Shown here piece after piece: positions 23,563 to 33,686 of a stretch of 64,000 nt of DNA (its first letter is position 1; every line of letters begins with the position of its first letter). The DNA comes from Propionibacteriales bacterium. GTDB lineage: Bacteria; Actinomycetota; Actinomycetes; Propionibacteriales; Nocardioidaceae. Made by a program: the position numbers and the translations under genes. The notes beneath the pieces were generated by a model. That model had not been told where the DNA came from. It made no database searches and worked only from the letters and a program-made list of their open reading frames with translations. The stretch covers positions 1 through 64,000 of the forward strand of contig JAPLCA010000001.1 in the NCBI GenBank assembly GCA_026392465.1, given 5' to 3'.

Positions 23563-25146
23563 ATGACCACCATCGACCCCCGCTTCGACGACACTCGTCC
23601 GTCGAGCCCCCACACATCGGCACTGCCCGAGGTGCCTCCCGTGCGTGCGGGCCTGCGCGAGTGGTGCGCCCTCGCCGTCCTGATGATCCCCGTGCTGCTC
23701 GTGTCGGTCGACAACACCGTGCTGAGCTTCGCGCTGCCGTCGATCAGCACCGAGCTGCGTCCCACCGGCTCCCAGCTGCTGTGGATCGTCGACGTCTACG
23801 CCCTCATGCTCGCCGGTCTGCTCATCGCGATGGGCAGCATCGGCGACCGCGTCGGACGGCGCCGGCTGCTGGTGATCGGCTCGGTCGGCTTCGGCGCGGC
23901 CTCCCTGGTCGCCGCCTACGCGAGCAGCGCCGAGATGCTGCTCGCGGCTCGTGCGCTGCTCGGCTTCTTCGGCGCCACGCTGATGCCGTCGACGCTCTCG
24001 CTGCTGCGCAACGTCTTCCACCACGCCCACGACCGCCGGCTCGCGATCGCGGCCTGGGCGGCCATGTTCTCCGGCGGCGCCGCGCTCGGGCCGGTGGTCG
24101 GCGGCTACCTGCTCGAGCACTTCTGGTGGGGCTCGGTCTTCCTCATCAACGTGCCGCTGATCGTGCTGCTGGTGCCGCTGGCGCTGTGGCTGGTGCCGGA
24201 GTCGAAGGACCCGAACCCGGGCCCGCTCGACCCGACGTCGATCCTGCTCGCCGTGCTGGCGATGCTGCCGGTCGTCTACGGCATCAAGCACCTCGCGAAG
24301 GCCGGCCTCGACGACGTGACGCTCGCGTCGTTCGGACTCGGTGTCGCCGCCGGTGTGCTCTTCGTCCGCCGTCAGCGGCGCAGTGCGTCGCCGATGCTCG
24401 ACCTCACGCTGTTCCGGAACCCGGTCTTCAGCGGGGCGCTCGCCGCGAACCTGCTGAGCCTCATGGGTCTCACGGGGTTCCTGTTCTTCGCGGCACAGCT
24501 GCTGCAGCTGGTGCTGGGGCTGTCGCCGATGACGTCGGCGATGGTGCTCCTGCCCGGCCTGCTCGTCACGATGGCGTGCGGCTTCGTCGCGGTGCGGCTG
24601 GTGCGCCGGTTCCCGGTGCGCGTGCTCGTGAGCCTGAGCTTCGTCGCGTCGTCGCTCGGCTACGCCGTGGCGGCGTTCACGGGGCACCCGACGGTCGTGA
24701 GCGTCCTGGTCGCCTTCGCGGTGATGGGCGTGGGCATCGGCCTGGCGGAGACCCTGACGAACGACCTCGTGCTCGCGGCCGTCCCGCCGCACAAGGCGGG
24801 GTCGGCGTCGGCGATCTCGGAGACCGCCTACGAGATCGGCGCCGTGCTGGGCACGGCGGTGCTGGGCAGCATCCTCACCGCCACCTACCGGGCCGAGCTG
24901 ACCGTGCCGGCCATGCTGCAGCACGGCGAGCGCGACCACGCGTTCGAGACGCTCGGCAGCACGCTGACGATGGCCGGCCGGTATCCGAACGAGATGGGTG
25001 CCGCGCTGGCTGAGTCGGCGCGTGCGGCCTTCGACCTGGGCGTGCAGCGGACGTCGGGCCTGGCGATCGGCGTGGCCCTGTTGGCCGCTCTCGTCTCCTG
25101 GCGCACGCTCAAGCACGCGCCGTCGGTCGAGAACGTGTCGCACTAG
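23563..25146 (+). CDS. MFS drug efflux transporter, DHA2 (14-helix) family, LfrA/QacA-like
   Basis: The protein has 527 residues from ATG 23563 with GAGAGGAGG upstream. Fourteen predicted helices, TM1 motif VSVDNTVLSFALPSI (acidic residue typical of QacA/SmvA/LfrA), motif A GSIGDRVGRRRLL and motif C GGAALGPVVGGYL place it among proton-coupled multidrug exporters of cationic compounds. A divergent TetR regulator and operator lie upstream. The track start at 23236 is inside the TetR gene. Confidence 0.93.
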   Translation: MTTIDPRFDDTRPSSPHTSALPEVPPVRAGLREWCALAVLMIPVLLVSVDNTVLSFALPSISTELRPTGSQLLWIVDVYALMLAGLLIAMGSIGDRVGRRRLLVIGSVGFGAASLVAAYASSAEMLLAARALLGFFGATLMPSTLSLLRNVFHHAHDRRLAIAAWAAMFSGGAALGPVVGGYLLEHFWWGSVFLINVPLIVLLVPLALWLVPESKDPNPGPLDPTSILLAVLAMLPVVYGIKHLAKAGLDDVTLASFGLGVAAGVLFVRRQRRSASPMLDLTLFRNPVFSGALAANLLSLMGLTGFLFFAAQLLQLVLGLSPMTSAMVLLPGLLVTMACGFVAVRLVRRFPVRVLVSLSFVASSLGYAVAAFTGHPTVVSVLVAFAVMGVGIGLAETLTNDLVLAAVPPHKAGSASAISETAYEIGAVLGTAVLGSILTATYRAELTVPAMLQHGERDHAFETLGSTLTMAGRYPNEMGAALAESARAAFDLGVQRTSGLAIGVALLAALVSWRTLKHAPSVENVSH

Positions 25147-25159
25147 CCCCGACCCCGTC

Positions 25160-25214
25160 GACCGTGACGATGTGGCCCCGCATCCACGCGATCGAGGGCC
25201 ACGTCGTCACGGTC
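25160..25214. terminator. Hairpin between convergent MFS and LysR genes
   Basis: GACCGTGACGATGTGGCCC and GGGCCACGTCGTCACGGTC pair along 19 bases with one G-T mismatch. The element overlaps the LysR stop codon and probably terminates both genes. Confidence 0.7.
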
Positions 25215-26133
25215 AGAGCGGGTGAGGGGGTCGGCCGGTGCCCGAGCCGGCTGCGACGAGGGCGTCGCGCAGGGCTCGCCGGGCCGGGTTGCCGGTGGTC
25301 GCACGTCGCCACACGAGGCCCACGCGACGCTCGGGGACCGGGTCGACGACCGGCACGCACACCACGTCGTCGGGCAGCGGGCCGCGACCCAGGCGTGGCA
25401 CCAGCGCGACCGCCACGCCCGCGGCCGCCAGCGCCACGTGCGACGCGTACTCGTTGTCGGTGAAGCGCAGGTCGGGCCGCAGGCCGTGGCGGGCGAACAT
25501 CACGAGCAGCCAGTCGTGGCAGAGCGTCCCGGCGGGCGTGCACACCCAGCGCTCCCGGACGAGGTCGCGCGGCGTGACCGTCTCGCGGTCGGCGAGGGCG
25601 TGGCCGCGGTGCACGACGAGGTCGGCCCGGTCGAGGAGGAGGTGCTCCTGCTCGACACCGGGTGGGACGTCGAGGTGCACGCTCTCCCAGTCGTGGACGA
25701 TCCCGGCGTCGGCCGCACCCCGCGCCACCTGCAGCACGACGTCGCGCGGGTCGGCCTCCGCGACCGTCACGCGCAGCTGCGGTGCCGAGGCCTCCAGCGC
25801 CGCGAGTGCCGGGGCCAGCACCCCGCGGTGCGCGGTGGTGAACGTCGCCACGTGGAACGAGCCCTGGGGCTGGTCGACGTCGTGGCCGAGGTGGCTGAGC
25901 GTCTCCAGCTCGTCGAGCACGCCCGCGCCACGTTCGGCGAGGAGTCGGCCCACGTCGGTGAGCACCACCCCACGGCCGACGCGCTCCAGGAGGGGGCGGC
26001 CCTGCTGGCGCTCGAGCCGCTTCACCTGCTGGGAGACGGCCGACGGCGTGTAGCCGAGCGCGTGGGCCGCCGCGACCACGCTGCCGTGCTGGTGCACGGC
26101 GAGCAGCGAACGCAGCGCACTCAGGTCGATCAT
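25213..26133 (-). CDS. LysR family transcriptional regulator
   Basis: The protein has 306 residues from ATG 26133. The N-terminal helix-turn-helix is LRSLLAVHQHGSVVAAAHAL, GYTPSAVSQQVKRLERQQGR; the C-terminal periplasmic-binding-like domain follows, with WVCTPAGTLCHDW and AGVAVALVPRLGRG. It is divergent from an EamA transporter gene and likely controls it. The effector is unknown but probably an amino acid or related metabolite. Confidence 0.92.
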   Translation of the reverse strand: MIDLSALRSLLAVHQHGSVVAAAHALGYTPSAVSQQVKRLERQQGRPLLERVGRGVVLTDVGRLLAERGAGVLDELETLSHLGHDVDQPQGSFHVATFTTAHRGVLAPALAALEASAPQLRVTVAEADPRDVVLQVARGAADAGIVHDWESVHLDVPPGVEQEHLLLDRADLVVHRGHALADRETVTPRDLVRERWVCTPAGTLCHDWLLVMFARHGLRPDLRFTDNEYASHVALAAAGVAVALVPRLGRGPLPDDVVCVPVVDPVPERRVGLVWRRATTGNPARRALRDALVAAGSGTGRPPHPL

Positions 26134-26205
26134 GCACGAAACGTACATCGAATCGTGAAGAAAGCATCGCTGGACCTACATCGTCGGTGGGCCCAGACTG
26201 AGCCC

Positions 26206-27096
26206 GTGACCCGCCGTGACAGCCTCCTCGCCGTGCTCGTGGCCGTCCTGTGGGGGTGCAACTTCGTCGCGATCCACCTGGGCCTGCGCGACGTGCCGCC
26301 GTTCCTGTTCCTCGCGATCCGGTTCGTGCTCGTCGCGTTCCCGCTCGTCCTGCTGGTGCCACGACCGAAGGCGTCGTGGCAGGCGGTGGTGGCGATCGGC
26401 GTCTTCATGAGCCTCGGCCAGTTCGGTCTGCTGTACCTGGCGCTTGCGATCGGCATGCCGGCCGGGCTGGCGTCGCTCGTGCTGCAGGCGCAGGTCGTGC
26501 TGACGATGGTCATCGCGTCGGTCGCGCTGGGCGAGCGGGCCACGCGCCGCCAGGTCGTCGGAGCGCTCGTCGGCACCGCCGGTCTCGTGACCGTCGCCGT
26601 GGGCTTCGGCGCCGGGGCGTCGGTCGTGCCGTTGCTCGTCACCGTCGGCGGGGCGCTGTCGTGGGCGGTCGGCAACGTCGTCGCCCGCGCGGCGAAGGTC
26701 GAGTCGGGGCTGTCGCTGGTGGTCTGGTCGGCCCTGGTCGTGCCCCTGCCCTGCCTGGCCGTCTCCCTCGTCGTCGACGGGCCCGACGCGATCGGGGCGG
26801 CCCTCGCCGGCTTCGGCTGGACCGCGCTGCTCAGCACGCTCTACACCGTCGTCGCCGCCTCACTGGTCGGCTACACGATCTTCAACGGTCTCGTCGCGCG
26901 GCACCCGGCGTCGTCCGTCGTGCCGTACATCCTGCTCGTGCCGCCCGTGGGCATGCTCTCCGCCTGGCTCGTCCTCGACGAGGTGCCCAACCTGCTCGAG
27001 TCGATCGGCGCGGTGGTCATGCTCGTGGGGGTCGCCGTGGCGGTGACGTCGGCGCGACGTCCGTCGCCGCTCGTCGCCGCCCCGACGTCCGGCTGA
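26206..27096 (+). CDS. EamA family (DMT superfamily) transporter
   Basis: The 296-residue membrane protein starts at GTG 26206. Ten helices form two EamA repeats: AVLVAVLWGCNFVAIHLGLR, the conserved GMPAGLASLVLQAQVVLTMV segment, and in the second half SSVVPYILLVPPVGMLSAWL. It resembles YddG/RhtA-type exporters of amino acids or metabolites. The divergent LysR gene is the probable regulator; the intergenic DNA holds three CATCG repeats. Confidence 0.9.
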   Translation: MTRRDSLLAVLVAVLWGCNFVAIHLGLRDVPPFLFLAIRFVLVAFPLVLLVPRPKASWQAVVAIGVFMSLGQFGLLYLALAIGMPAGLASLVLQAQVVLTMVIASVALGERATRRQVVGALVGTAGLVTVAVGFGAGASVVPLLVTVGGALSWAVGNVVARAAKVESGLSLVVWSALVVPLPCLAVSLVVDGPDAIGAALAGFGWTALLSTLYTVVAASLVGYTIFNGLVARHPASSVVPYILLVPPVGMLSAWLVLDEVPNLLESIGAVVMLVGVAVAVTSARRPSPLVAAPTSG

Positions 27097-27121
27097 GGGC
27101 GCGTCTCGCGCCGAGCCGTGC

Positions 27122-27670
27122 TCAGGCGAGGAGGGCGGCGCGGGCCATGCGGGCGAGCAGGGTCCGCAGGGCCTCCTCGCCGATGCGGGCGCTGTGCGGG
27201 GTGGAGTTCAGCAGCCCGAAGACCGCCTGGACGACGGCGCGGGCCTCGGCGCGCTGCAGGTCGTCGCGCAGCGACCGGACGACGTCGACCCACAGGTCGA
27301 CGTAGGCCAGCTGCAGGGCACGCACCTCGGCGCGCGCGTCGGCGTCGAGCCGCGACCACTCCCGCTCCTGCACGACGATGTAGGCGGGGTGGCTGACGGC
27401 GAAGTCGATGTGCCAGTCCACGAGCGCGTCCAGCCGGTCCGACGCGTCGTCGTGCGCGGCGACCCTGGCGCGCCCGGTGTCGAGCAGCTCGGTGCTGATG
27501 TCGACGAGCGCCTGGGCCAGCACCTCCTCCTTGCCGCGGAAGTGCTTGTAGATGGCCGGGCCGGAGATGCTCGACGCCGCACCGACGTCGCCCACGCTGA
27601 CGCCGTGGAAGCCGCGGTCGGCGAAGAGCTCGACCGCGCTGCGGGCGATCTCGCGACGGCGGCTGCTCAT
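27122..27670 (-). CDS. TetR family regulator of the MCC operon
   Basis: The protein has 182 residues from ATG 27670. The helix-turn-helix is [20 protein letters not shown], typical of actinobacterial TetR proteins that control acyl-CoA operons. It is divergent from the carboxylase operon across 46 bases holding a perfect inverted repeat. The ligand is probably an acyl-CoA intermediate; not shown by sequence. Confidence 0.9.
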   Translation of the reverse strand: MSSRRREIARSAVELFADRGFHGVSVGDVGAASSISGPAIYKHFRGKEEVLAQALVDISTELLDTGRARVAAHDDASDRLDALVDWHIDFAVSHPAYIVVQEREWSRLDADARAEVRALQLAYVDLWVDVVRSLRDDLQRAEARAVVQAVFGLLNSTPHSARIGEEALRTLLARMARAALLA

Positions 27671-27689
27671 GGGAGCACGATACCGCAGC

Positions 27690-27709
27690 AGGTTAATGAG
27701 TGTTAACCT
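27690..27709 (+). promoter_or_regulatory. TetR operator upstream of the MCC operon
   Basis: AGGTTAATGAGTGTTAACCT has perfect 7-base arms around a 6-base centre. It is AT-rich in GC-rich DNA, eight bases from the start of mccB and twenty from tetR. It can control both genes. Confidence 0.75.
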
Positions 27710-27716
27710 CGCTCGC

Positions 27717-29333
27717 ATGAGCCCCGCCACCTCGCCGACGATGCGCGACCTCGTCGACCAGCTGCACGAGCGTCTGGCCGTGGTCCGCCGCGGCGGCAGC
27801 GACGCCTCGCGCGAGCGGCACGTGTCGCGCGGCAAGCTGCTGCCGCGCGACCGGGTCGACCGGCTGCTCGACCCCGGCTCCCCGTTCCTCGAGATCGCCC
27901 CGCTCGCGGCCTACGGGATGTACGGCGACGACCGCCGCGACGACTACGCCGTGCCCAGCGCGTCGATCGTCACCGGCATCGGCCGGGTGGCGGGCCGCGA
28001 GGTGATGGTCGTGGCGAACGACGCGACCGTCAAGGGCGGCACCTACTACCCGCTCACGGTCAAGAAGCACCTGCGCGCCCAGACGATCGCGCTGCAGAAC
28101 CACCTCCCGTGCGTCTACCTCGTCGACTCCGGCGGGGCGTTCCTGCCGATGCAGGACGAGGTCTTCCCCGACCGCGAGCACTTCGGCCGGATCTTCTTCC
28201 ACCAGGCCCAGCTGTCGGCGCGCGGCATCGCGCAGGTCGCTGCGGTGATGGGCTCGTGCACGGCCGGCGGCGCCTACGTGCCGGCGATGAGCGACGAGAC
28301 GGTCATCGTCCGCGAGCAGGGCACGATCTTCCTCGGCGGCCCGCCGCTCGTGAAGGCCGCCACCGGAGAGGTCGTCACGGCCGAGGACCTCGGCGGCGGC
28401 GACGTGCACGCCCGCACCTCGGGCGTCGTCGACCACCTGGCCGACGACGACGCGCACGCGCTCGACATCGTCCGCTCGATCGTCGGCACCCTGGGCCCCG
28501 CGCGCACCCACCTCGCGCCGCAGCCCGTCCTGCCCCCGCGCGAGGACCCGGAGACGCTGCTCGACATCGTGCCCGTCGACGGCCGCACCCCCTACGACGT
28601 GCGCGAGGTGATCCGTCGGGTCGTCGACGACTCCCGGCTGCACGAGTTCAAGCCGCTGTACGGCGACACCCTCGTCTGCGGGTTCGCCCACGTGGAGGGC
28701 TACCCCGTCGCGATCGTCGCCAACAACGGCATCCTGTTCAGCGAGTCGGCCCTCAAGGGCGCCCACTTCGTCGAGCTCGCCAACCAGCGCGGCATCCCGC
28801 TGCTCTTCCTGCAGAACATCACCGGCTTCATGGTCGGTCGCGAGTACGAGAACCGCGGTATCGCGAAGGACGGCGCCAAGCTCGTCACCGCGGTCGCCTC
28901 GAGCGTCGTGCCGAAGCTGACGGTGGTGATCGGCGGCTCGTTCGGCGCGGGCAACTACGGCATGTGCGGGCGCGCCTACGACCCCCGCTTCCTCTGGACC
29001 TGGCCCAATGCGCGGATCTCCGTCATGGGCGGTGAGCAGGCGGCCTCCGTGCTCGCCACCGTCCGCCGGGACGGCATCGAGGGGCGCGGCGAGGCGTGGT
29101 CGGCTGACGAGGAGGAGACGTTCAAGGCGCCGATCCGCGCCCAGTACGAGGAGCAGGGCAACCCCTACTACGCCACCGCCCGACTCTGGGACGACGGCAT
29201 CATCGACCCGCGCGAGACCCGGCGCGTGCTCGGCCTCGCCCTGCAGGCCTGCGCGAACGCGCCCGTGCCGTCCTTCGCCGACCGACCCGATGGCGACGCC
29301 GGCGCACCCGGCTTCGGCGTCTTCCGGATGTGA
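27717..29333 (+). CDS. mccB: Methylcrotonyl-CoA carboxylase, carboxyltransferase (beta) subunit
   Basis: The protein has 538 residues from ATG 27717. The crotonase-like carboxyltransferase halves are visible: [56 protein letters not shown] in the N domain and [40 protein letters not shown] in the C domain. The GTYYP/KKHLRAQ region and the HMG-CoA lyase downstream favour the methylcrotonyl enzyme (AccD1-like in mycobacteria) over propionyl-CoA carboxylase. It carboxylates 3-methylcrotonyl-CoA in leucine breakdown. Confidence 0.9.
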   Translation: MSPATSPTMRDLVDQLHERLAVVRRGGSDASRERHVSRGKLLPRDRVDRLLDPGSPFLEIAPLAAYGMYGDDRRDDYAVPSASIVTGIGRVAGREVMVVANDATVKGGTYYPLTVKKHLRAQTIALQNHLPCVYLVDSGGAFLPMQDEVFPDREHFGRIFFHQAQLSARGIAQVAAVMGSCTAGGAYVPAMSDETVIVREQGTIFLGGPPLVKAATGEVVTAEDLGGGDVHARTSGVVDHLADDDAHALDIVRSIVGTLGPARTHLAPQPVLPPREDPETLLDIVPVDGRTPYDVREVIRRVVDDSRLHEFKPLYGDTLVCGFAHVEGYPVAIVANNGILFSESALKGAHFVELANQRGIPLLFLQNITGFMVGREYENRGIAKDGAKLVTAVASSVVPKLTVVIGGSFGAGNYGMCGRAYDPRFLWTWPNARISVMGGEQAASVLATVRRDGIEGRGEAWSADEEETFKAPIRAQYEEQGNPYYATARLWDDGIIDPRETRRVLGLALQACANAPVPSFADRPDGDAGAPGFGVFRM

Positions 29334-31186
29334 GCGCCATGACCGAGACCCGACCGATCCGTACCGTGCTCGTCGCCAACCGCGGCGAGATCGCGCGCCG
29401 CGTCGTCTGTGCCTGCCGGGCCGCGGGCCTGCGCAGCGTCGCCGTCCACACCGACCTCGACGCCTCCTCGTTGCACGTGGCCGAGGCCGACGACGCCGTG
29501 CGCGTCGGCTCCTACCTCGACGTCGCGGAGGTCGTGGCCGCAGCGGTCTCGTCGGGTGCCGACGCCGTGCACCCCGGCTACGGCTTCCTGTCGGAGAACG
29601 CCGGGTTCGCGCGGGCCGTGCAGGACGCAGGCCTCGTGTTCGTCGGGCCCTCGCCCGACGTGATCGAGCTGATGGGCCGCAAGGACCGTGCCCGCGACGT
29701 GGCCGAGCGCGCCGGGGTGCCGGTGACCCCACGGCACGAGGTCGACGACGTGCCGCCCGACGCCTACCCCGTGCTGGTGAAGGCCGCCGCCGGCGGTGGT
29801 GGCAAGGGCATGCACGTGGTGCGTCGCGCCGAGGACCTGGCCGACGCGGTCGCCACCGCGCGACGTGAGGCGGCGTCGTCCTTCGGCGACGACACCCTGC
29901 TCGTCGAGGCGTACGTCGAGGGTGGTCGGCACGTGGAGGTGCAGGTCTTCGGCGACCGGCACGGCACGGTCGTGCACCTCTTCGAGCGCGACTGCTCCGC
30001 CCAGCGCCGACACCAGAAGGTCGTCGAGGAGGCGCCCGCGCCCGACCTCGACCCCGCCCTCCGCGACCTGCTGCACCGCTCGTCGGTGGCGCTCTGCGAG
30101 GAGGTCGGGTACGTCGGTGCCGGGACGGTCGAGTTCCTGGTCGCGACCGGGGCGGACGGCTCGCAGGTGGCCTACTTCCTCGAGATGAACACCCGGCTGC
30201 AGGTCGAGCACCCCGTCACCGAGCAGGTGACCGGCCTCGACCTCGTGCAGTGGCAGCTCGACGTCGCCGCCGGTCGCCCCCTCCCGCTCACCCAGGACGA
30301 GATCACCTGCACCGGCCACGCGGTCGAGGTGCGCGTGTACGCCGAGGACCCGTACGCCGGGTTCCTCCCGCAGGCCGGGCACGTGCTCGACGCTCGGTGG
30401 TGCGGGGGACAGGGCCACGAGGTCCACGCGGCGATCGAGGGCGAGAGCGTCGTGTCGTCGGCGTACGACCCGATGCTCGCGAAGCTCGTGGCCCACGGGC
30501 CCGACCGCGACGCCGCGATCGACGCGCTGCTCGACGTGGTCGACGGCTCGGCCGTCGAGGGCATCGCGACCAACCTCGGCTGGGTGCGTCGACTCGTCGA
30601 CTCCGCGCCGTTCCGCTCCGGGAAGGTGCACACGGGGTGGCTCGACGCCTACGAGGGACCGCTCCTCGAGCGACCCGACGTCGCCCCCGAGGCGTTGCGT
30701 GTGGCTGCCCTGCTGCTCGGCGAGCCCGAGGACTCCTCGCCCTTCGGCCGGGGCGACGGCTGGCGCTCGGCCGGGCCTGCGACCCCCGTCGTCGTGCACG
30801 TCGCCGAGCCCGACGGCACGACCCACGCCGTCACGGTCGACTCCCGGAGCGAGGTCGCCGACGCCACCGCGCGCGGACGTCGGGTCTGGGCCACCTGGCA
30901 GGGCCAGACCTGGGTCCTCGAGCAGGCCGACGCCATGCGGCGCACGTCATCGGCAGCGGTCGGCGACGCCGACGTCGTCTCGCCCATGCCCGGGTCGGTC
31001 GTCGCGCTCGACGTCGAGGTCGGCGACGTCGTGGTCGAGGGCCAGCGGCTCGGTGCCGTCGAGGCCATGAAGATGGAGCTCGCGCTCGTCGCTCCCCACG
31101 CCGGCACCGTCACCCACGTCGGCGCCACGGTCGGCGACCAGGTGGCGATGGGGCACGTCGTGGTGCACGTCGAGGAGTCCGCGTGA
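29330..31186 (+). CDS. mccA: Methylcrotonyl-CoA carboxylase, biotin-carrying (alpha) subunit
   Basis: The protein has 618 residues from GTG 29330, overlapping the mccB stop; ATG 29339 is an alternative. Biotin carboxylase domain: [18 protein letters not shown] at the start, glycine-rich [14 protein letters not shown], and [22 protein letters not shown]-terminal biotinyl domain carries [10 protein letters not shown], where the Lys of MKM is biotinylated. It supplies carboxybiotin to MccB in the cytosol and corresponds to AccA1 in mycobacteria. Confidence 0.92.
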   Translation: MSAMTETRPIRTVLVANRGEIARRVVCACRAAGLRSVAVHTDLDASSLHVAEADDAVRVGSYLDVAEVVAAAVSSGADAVHPGYGFLSENAGFARAVQDAGLVFVGPSPDVIELMGRKDRARDVAERAGVPVTPRHEVDDVPPDAYPVLVKAAAGGGGKGMHVVRRAEDLADAVATARREAASSFGDDTLLVEAYVEGGRHVEVQVFGDRHGTVVHLFERDCSAQRRHQKVVEEAPAPDLDPALRDLLHRSSVALCEEVGYVGAGTVEFLVATGADGSQVAYFLEMNTRLQVEHPVTEQVTGLDLVQWQLDVAAGRPLPLTQDEITCTGHAVEVRVYAEDPYAGFLPQAGHVLDARWCGGQGHEVHAAIEGESVVSSAYDPMLAKLVAHGPDRDAAIDALLDVVDGSAVEGIATNLGWVRRLVDSAPFRSGKVHTGWLDAYEGPLLERPDVAPEALRVAALLLGEPEDSSPFGRGDGWRSAGPATPVVVHVAEPDGTTHAVTVDSRSEVADATARGRRVWATWQGQTWVLEQADAMRRTSSAAVGDADVVSPMPGSVVALDVEVGDVVVEGQRLGAVEAMKMELALVAPHAGTVTHVGATVGDQVAMGHVVVHVEESA

Positions 31187-32112
31187 GACTCCCCATGGTC
31201 GTGCCCGAGCCGGGCCTCCCCGACCGGGTGACGATCTACGAGGTCGGCCCCCGCGACGGCCTGCAGAACGAGAAGGCGGTCGTCCCGCTCGACGTGAAGG
31301 CCGCGTTCGTGCGCCGGCTGGTCGCCGCGGGGCTGCCCGTCGTCGAGGCCACCAGCTTCGTGCACCCGCGGTGGGTGCCGCAGCTGGCTGACGCCGCCGA
31401 CCTCGTCGAGGAGCTGCGCGAGGCCCCCACGTTCCCGTACCCCGTCCTCGTGCCGAACGAGCGCGGGCTCGACCGCGCGCTCGAGGCCGGCTGCGCCCAC
31501 GTGGCCGTGTTCGCCAGCGCCACCGAGACCTTCGCGATGAAGAACCTCAACAGCACCGTCGCCGACCAGATGACGATGTTCGCGCCCGTCGTGCGCCGCG
31601 CCCTCGACGCCGGCGCCGACGTGCGCGCCTACGTGTCGATGTGCTTCGGTGACCCGTGGGAGGGTCCCGTCGACCCGGACGCCGTGGTGCGGGTCGGGTG
31701 CGAGCTGCTCGAGCTGGGCGCGACCCAGCTGTCCCTCGGCGACACGATCGGGGTCGGGACCGTCGGCCAGGTCGGCGACCTGGTGCACCGCTTCGGCGAG
31801 GCCGGTGTCGGGCCGGAGCGGCTCGCGCTGCACTTCCACGACACCTACGGCCAGGCCCTCGCCAACGTGCACGCGGGCCTGCAGGCGGGGGTCACGACGT
31901 TCGACGCGTCGGCCGGTGGTCTCGGCGGCTGCCCGTACGCCCGCAGCGCGACCGGCAACCTCGCGACCGAGGACCTCGTGTGGTTCCTCACCGGGCTCGG
32001 GATCGAGCACGGGGTCGACCTCGACGCTCTCGTCGCCACCAGCGCCTGGATGGCCGAGCGGCTCGGCAAGACGCCCGCGAGCGCCGTCGTGCGGGCGCTC
32101 ACCGGGGGCTGA
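31183..32112 (+). CDS. Hydroxymethylglutaryl-CoA lyase
   Basis: The 309-residue TIM-barrel lyase starts at GTG 31183, overlapping mccA (GTGA). VTIYEVGPRDGLQNEK holds the substrate Arg and metal Asp, EATSFVHPRWVPQLADA follows, HFHDTYGQALANVHAGL holds metal His residues, and GGLGGCPYARSATGNLATED holds the catalytic Cys. It splits HMG-CoA into acetoacetate and acetyl-CoA, the last step of leucine degradation after carboxylase and hydratase. Confidence 0.94.
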   Translation: MRLPMVVPEPGLPDRVTIYEVGPRDGLQNEKAVVPLDVKAAFVRRLVAAGLPVVEATSFVHPRWVPQLADAADLVEELREAPTFPYPVLVPNERGLDRALEAGCAHVAVFASATETFAMKNLNSTVADQMTMFAPVVRRALDAGADVRAYVSMCFGDPWEGPVDPDAVVRVGCELLELGATQLSLGDTIGVGTVGQVGDLVHRFGEAGVGPERLALHFHDTYGQALANVHAGLQAGVTTFDASAGGLGGCPYARSATGNLATEDLVWFLTGLGIEHGVDLDALVATSAWMAERLGKTPASAVVRALTGG

Positions 32113-32156
32113 GCTCGCGCCGCGCCGCATCGCGCGCCCGGTGACAGGATGAAGGC

Positions 32157-33581
32157 ATGACGTCGGCAGTGGTGGTGGGCAGCGGTCCGAACGGCCTGGC
32201 GGCGGCGGTGCGGCTGGCGCAGGAGGGTCTCGACGTCACCGTGCTGGAGCGGTCCGACCGGGTCGGCGGCGGCACGCGCACGTCGGAGCTGACGGTGCCC
32301 GGCCTGCTGCACGACGAGTGCTCGGCCTTCCACCCGATGGGCGTCGCGTCGCCGTTCCTGGCCTCCCTCGACCTCGAGCGGCACGGTCTGCGCTGGCTCT
32401 GGCCGGAGATCGACCTCGCCCACCCTCTCGACGACGGCCGCGCGGGGGTCGTCAGCCGCGACATGGATCGCACGGCGGCCTCCCTCGGCGTCGACGCACG
32501 TTCCTGGCGTCGGCTGTTCGAGCCGCTCGCCGACGGGTTCGACGACCTGCTCGCCGACGTCCTGCGCCCGGTGGTGCACGTGCCGTCGCACCCGTTCGCC
32601 CTCGGCCGGTTCGGGCTCAACGCCGCCCTGCCGGCCACCCTGCTGGCCCGACGCTTCGACGACGAGCCCGCCCGGGCGCTGTTCATGGGCGTCGCGGCCC
32701 ACGTCTTCGGCCGTCTCGACACGCCGCTCAGCGCGTCCGTGGGGCTCATGCTGACCGCCGCCGGCCACCGGTACGGCTGGCCGGTCGCCGAGGGCGGGTC
32801 GCAGTCGATCGCGGACGCCCTCGTGTCGCTGCTGGAGGAGCTCGGCGGCAGCATGCGCACCGGGGTGCAGGTGACGAGCCTCGACCAGCTGGCCGACGTC
32901 ACCGGTGCACGACCCGACGTCGTCATGCTCGACACGTCCCCGCGCGGTGCCCTCGGCATCGTGGGCGACGCGATGCCGTCGCTCGTGGCGCGTGCGCTGC
33001 GCGCGTACCGCTACGGCCCGGCGGCGTTCAAGATCGACCTCGCGGTGGAGGGCGGCATCCCGTGGACCAACGAGGACGTGCGTCGCGCCGGCACCGTCCA
33101 CGTCGCGGGCGACGCGGCCGAGGTCGTCGAGGCGGAGGGTCGCACGGCGCGCGGCACGATGCCCGAACGGCCCTTCGTGCTGCTCGGCCAGCAGTACGTG
33201 GCCGACCCGAGCCGGTCGCAGGGCGACGTGCACCCGGTCTGGGCCTACGCGCACGTCCCGCACGCGTGGCCCGGTGACGCGACCGAGCAGATCATCGGCC
33301 AGGTCGAGCGCTTCGCGCCGGGCTTCCAGGACCGGGTCGTGCAGGTGGTCTCCAAGGGCACGGCGCAGCTGGAAGCCTACAACCCGAACTACGTCGGCGG
33401 CGACATCGGCACCGGCGCGAACACCTGGCGCCAGATCCCGCTGCGCCCGCGACCCACGCTCGACCCCTACTCCCTCGGTGTCGCCGGCGTGTACCTCTGC
33501 TCCGCCGCCACCCCGCCCGGCGGCGGCGTGCACGGGATGGGCGGCTTCAACGCCGCCGAGACCGCCCTGCGCCGCCTCTGA
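32157..33581 (+). CDS. Phytoene desaturase-like FAD-dependent oxidoreductase
   Basis: The 474-residue protein has an N-terminal FAD Rossmann motif (VVVGSGPNGLAAAVRLAQEG, then VLERSDRVGGGTRTSE) and the amine-oxidase/CrtI C-terminal motif YLCSAATPPGGGVHGMGGFN, as in PYROXD2-like proteins. No carotenoid genes are nearby, so a carotenoid role is unlikely; CrtI-like proteins of this branch have unknown substrates. It lies 44 bases after HMG-CoA lyase and may be read through from that operon. Confidence 0.85.
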   Translation: MTSAVVVGSGPNGLAAAVRLAQEGLDVTVLERSDRVGGGTRTSELTVPGLLHDECSAFHPMGVASPFLASLDLERHGLRWLWPEIDLAHPLDDGRAGVVSRDMDRTAASLGVDARSWRRLFEPLADGFDDLLADVLRPVVHVPSHPFALGRFGLNAALPATLLARRFDDEPARALFMGVAAHVFGRLDTPLSASVGLMLTAAGHRYGWPVAEGGSQSIADALVSLLEELGGSMRTGVQVTSLDQLADVTGARPDVVMLDTSPRGALGIVGDAMPSLVARALRAYRYGPAAFKIDLAVEGGIPWTNEDVRRAGTVHVAGDAAEVVEAEGRTARGTMPERPFVLLGQQYVADPSRSQGDVHPVWAYAHVPHAWPGDATEQIIGQVERFAPGFQDRVVQVVSKGTAQLEAYNPNYVGGDIGTGANTWRQIPLRPRPTLDPYSLGVAGVYLCSAATPPGGGVHGMGGFNAAETALRRL

Positions 33582-33609
33582 CCCTCACCTCCCCCTCCCC
33601 CTCCCCCTC

Positions 33610-33676
33610 CCCGCTGAGTGTGACGTTTGCGGGCCGACAACGACGCTTCTGGCCCGCAAACGTCACACTCAGCGGG
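33610..33676. terminator. Long palindrome between convergent genes
   Basis: Perfect 26-base arms (CCCGCTGAGTGTGACGTTTG... and complement) surround a 15-base loop, between the FAD enzyme and the reductase-methyltransferase fusion. It is probably a bidirectional terminator, though its length is unusual. Confidence 0.75.
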
Positions 33677-33686
33677 AGGGGAGGGG

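Noticed and set aside
25222-26205. Upstream half of the 624-residue EamA track ORF
   Set aside because: It is antisense to the LysR gene; the transporter begins at GTG 26206.
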